A DNA stretch of 64,000 nucleotides from Deinococcus sp. (lineage in GTDB: Bacteria > Deinococcota > Deinococci > Deinococcales > Deinococcaceae): the NCBI RefSeq assembly GCF_018260555.1, contig NZ_JAGLBB010000002.1, positions 37,705 to 101,704 of the forward strand. Reading direction: 5' to 3'. Position numbers and translations under genes: made by a program. The notes beneath the pieces are model-generated. The model worked only from the letters and a program-made list of their open reading frames with translations, had not been told where the DNA came from and made no database searches. Every line of letters starts with the position of its first letter. Within the stretch, counting starts at the first letter, position 1. Of this stretch, positions 62,030-64,000 are shown piece by piece.

Positions 62030-62164
62030 GATACGGATTCCGATTGATTCGGACGTACGCCGAATCAATCCGAGCGGATGCGAGTGGGAGACGAAACGGG
62101 TGGCGGACGTGAAGCTGGCAATCCGGTGAAGTTCCGGATTGTCAGCGAAACAAACGGAATCCAT
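62030..62164 (+). repeat. TGATACGG-family element, A/B hybrid (copy 22)
   Basis: The left half is type A-like (perfect hairpin ATTGATTCGG 62043-62052 / CCGAATCAAT 62060-62069); the right half is type B (TGGCAATCCGG...GGATTGTCAGCGAAAC). The right end, GGAATCCATCA, overlaps the threonine aldolase stop. Confidence 0.85.
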
Positions 62165-63186
62165 CAGGCAGTCAGAACGGCGATCGCGCCGGCCAGGGCC
62201 TCGTCGCCGATCTGGTGGTGCAGCACGAATCGCACGCTGTCCGGCCCCAGTGCGCTGCACAGCACGCCCCGCTGCGCCCAGCGCCCGGCGTGCGCGGCGG
62301 CGTCCGGCACGGCCGCGTAGATGATGTTCGTCTGCACAGCGGCCATGTTCACGTCAAAGCCCGCGTTCACGAGCGCCCCGGCCAGCTCACGGGTGCGGCG
62401 GTGATCCTCCGCCAGCCGGGCCGGACCTTCCCGCAGGGCCACCAGCGCCGCCGCCGCCGCCAGCACGCCCGCCTGCCGCATGCCGCCGCCCATCATCTTC
62501 CGGTACCGGTGCGCCTGGCGCATGTGAGCGGCGCTGCCGACCAGCACGCTGCCCACGGGCGCCCCCAGGCCCTTGCTGAGGCACACGCTGACCGTGTCGA
62601 AACGGGCCGTGATGTCACTCAGCGGAACGCCCAGAGAGACCGCCGCGTTCAGCACGCGCGCGCCGTCCAGGTGCAGCGGCAGGCCCTCTTCGGTCGCCAC
62701 CTCACGGATACCGTCGAGCACCGCCAGCGGAATCACGGTCCCGCCCGCCTTGTTGTGGGTGTTCTCCAGGCTGATCATCCCGCTCGGGGACTGGTGAACG
62801 CTGCGCCGCACCGCCGAGCGCACGTCCTGCGGGGCCGGCACGCCCAGCGGCGCCGGCACGAAACGCGGCACCACGCCGCTGAACGCCGCCATCATGCCCA
62901 GTTCCCACTCGTAGATGTGCGACCCCTCCGCGCAGATGACCTCCTCGCCCCGGCGCGTGTGCAGCGCAATCGCCACCTGATTCGTCATGGTGCCCGACGG
63001 CATGAACAGCCCCGCCTCATGCCCGGTCAGGCGCGCCACCTCGACCTGCAACTCGTTCATGGTGGGGTCCTCGCCGTACACGTCATCCCCCACCCGCGCC
63101 TGCGCCATGGCCTCTCGCATGGCGGGCGTGGGGGTCGTGACGGTATCGGACCGCAGATCGGCAATCACAGGCGCAGGCAAGGTCAT
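62164..63186 (-). CDS. ltaE: Low-specificity L-threonine aldolase
   Basis: PLP-dependent fold-type I aldolase cleaving L-threonine/allo-threonine to glycine and acetaldehyde. The protein is 340 residues. Motifs: LRSDTVTTPTPAMREAM, GDDVYGEDPTMNELQ, FMPSGTMTNQVAI, HLDGARVLNA, and SVCLSKGLGAPVGSVL with the Schiff-base Lys. The minus-strand start has TAGCAT 7 nt upstream. The stop codon TGA is at the edge of a TGATACGG element. Confidence 0.93.
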   Translation of the reverse strand: MTLPAPVIADLRSDTVTTPTPAMREAMAQARVGDDVYGEDPTMNELQVEVARLTGHEAGLFMPSGTMTNQVAIALHTRRGEEVICAEGSHIYEWELGMMAAFSGVVPRFVPAPLGVPAPQDVRSAVRRSVHQSPSGMISLENTHNKAGGTVIPLAVLDGIREVATEEGLPLHLDGARVLNAAVSLGVPLSDITARFDTVSVCLSKGLGAPVGSVLVGSAAHMRQAHRYRKMMGGGMRQAGVLAAAAALVALREGPARLAEDHRRTRELAGALVNAGFDVNMAAVQTNIIYAAVPDAAAHAGRWAQRGVLCSALGPDSVRFVLHHQIGDEALAGAIAVLTA

Positions 63187-63288
63187 GACCCGGATGCTAC
63201 GCCGCGCCGCGACCAAAGTGGGACGCCCAGACTGGACGCCCCGCGCCCCCAGCCTCATGACACCGCCCCCCCAGCGCTGGCCCTCCCG

Positions 63289-63294
63289 TATCGT
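63289..63294 (+). promoter_or_regulatory. Leaderless -10 (TATCGT) of mnmD
   Basis: TATCGT ends 8 nt before ATG 63303, through a G-run. Confidence 0.45.
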
Positions 63295-63302
63295 GGGGGG
63301 CG

Positions 63303-64000
63303 ATGCCGAACGACGCCTCTCCCCTGCCCACCCGCCCTGACGATGCGCCCGGCGGGATTGTGCTCACGCCGGACGGGTCGCGCACGGCGCACAACGCCCG
63401 TTTTGGTGAGGCGTACGGGTCGCGGCACGGCGCCGCGTCGCAGGCACGGCATGTCTTTGTGGAGGGCACGGGAACGCACCTGCACCCGGCCCCGCGCGTG
63501 CTGGAGGTGGGCTTCGGGCTGGGCGTGAATTTCCGCGCGACCGTGGCGGACGCGGCGGCGCGCGGCGTGGCCCTGGCGTACCACGCCTTCGAGTTCGACC
63601 CGGCTCCCCGGGCCCTGCTGCGCGAGGTGGCAAGCGGCGCTCAGGGGGCGGCGCACCCGGTCTGGGAGGCGCTGCTGAGCGTGTGGCCGGAGGCGGGTCG
63701 GTGCCCGGAGGCGGGGCTGAGCCCGCAGGACCTGCCGCAGGAACTACAGGTGCAGGCGGGCGGCGTGAGTGTGACCGTCACCTTCGCGGACGTACTGAGC
63801 TCTCCCCTGCCGGGCGCGTGGGCCAGCGCACTGTACCTGGACGGATTCTCGCCTTCACGCAACCCGGAGGTCTGGACGCCGGAGTTCGTGGCGCGGCTGG
63901 CGCACGCGCTCGCGCCGGGCGGGGTGCTGGGCACGTACAGCGCCGCCGGGCACGTGCGCCGCGCGCTGGAGGCGGCCGGGCTGCGCGTGGAACGCCGTCC
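63303..64000 (+). CDS. mnmD: MnmD-like tRNA methyltransferase, 3'-truncated by window edge
   Basis: The frame is open to base 64000; 232 residues are visible. It is the SAM methyltransferase of MnmC/MnmD type that adds the last methyl to mnm5(s2)U34: LEVGFGLGVNFRATV is SAM motif I, and SALYLDGFSPSRNPEVWT matches the family's catalytic D-F-P-x-K/R-N-P-E-x-W. TPEFVARLAHALAPGGVLGTYSAAG follows. Its substrate is made by MnmE/MnmG, and mnmE is in this window. There is no FAD domain within view, so it is MnmD rather than full MnmC, if it does not continue far beyond the edge. Confidence 0.86.
   Translation, partial: MPNDASPLPTRPDDAPGGIVLTPDGSRTAHNARFGEAYGSRHGAASQARHVFVEGTGTHLHPAPRVLEVGFGLGVNFRATVADAAARGVALAYHAFEFDPAPRALLREVASGAQGAAHPVWEALLSVWPEAGRCPEAGLSPQDLPQELQVQAGGVSVTVTFADVLSSPLPGAWASALYLDGFSPSRNPEVWTPEFVARLAHALAPGGVLGTYSAAGHVRRALEAAGLRVERR

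Overview
The window reads as a chromosomal segment of a Deinococcus species. It is very GC-rich (one hand-counted line in pilQ is 77% G+C). Almost every gene is a single-copy bacterial housekeeping gene of Deinococcus-Thermus type: leaderless promoters, a futalosine-route mqnD, type 2 IPP isomerase, a CM/DAHP synthase fusion and a PilMNO-secretin cluster. I see no phage, plasmid, insertion-sequence transposase or CRISPR array. The window opens inside murF and closes inside an mnmD-like methyltransferase gene.

Layout. 0-2.2 kb: murF end and a lipoprotein. 2.7-8.7 kb: type IV pilus/DNA-uptake operon pilM-pilN-pilO-(PilP/PilW-like)-pilQ. 8.9-12.4 kb: shikimate genes aroC-aroK-aroB-aroQ, an order that echoes the pilMNOPQ-aroKB order of proteobacteria. 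12.9-13.7 kb: rplM-rpsI. 13.9-17.6 kb: NfeD/SPFH membrane pair, divergent tandem ABC ATPase, secreted protein. 17.9-23.5 kb: HAD phosphatase, rplS, helical orphan, lipB-lipA, four-CBS protein. 23.7-27.7 kb: tRNA-Ile, dGTPase-like HD hydrolase divergent from Nudix-ribF, mqnD. 27.8-32.5 kb: PQQ-type sugar dehydrogenase, a Cu/Zn SOD-beta-propeller fusion, ABC exporter pair. 32.7-36.7 kb: truncated globin, CM-DAHP synthase, and the operon mrp-SufR-like regulator-2H phosphoesterase. 37-43.7 kb: pseudokinase-PEGA protein, guaA, ychF, mnmE. 43.9-52.3 kb: secreted protein, pspA, lipoprotein-dxs, proA, rapZ-yvcK. 52.5-59.4 kb: metG, GNAT, ruvA-ltrA, fni, initiator tRNA-Met. 59.4-64 kb: DUF456, Yip1-like, CPBP protease, threonine aldolase, mnmD.

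Three things stand out beyond the genes. (1) A family of about 20 short interspersed elements (full length about 135 bp, termini GATACGG/CCGTATC) recurs in intergenic regions. They carry a hairpin whose arms covary between copies, and their hairpin end repeatedly sits on a stop codon, sometimes supplying the stop and even the last residues of the protein. (2) pilQ contains a ~480 bp patch of strikingly low GC and foreign codon use, which looks like a recombined replacement of its periplasmic N-domains. (3) About twenty genes start 6-8 nt after a TANNNT -10 box with no Shine-Dalgarno, the leaderless architecture known from Deinococcus. A smaller set (pilM, rplM, rplS, metG, ychF, pspA and others) has a real leader and SD. 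A second hairpin repeat family (3 copies) and several 15-17 bp tandem triplications near starts are also described.
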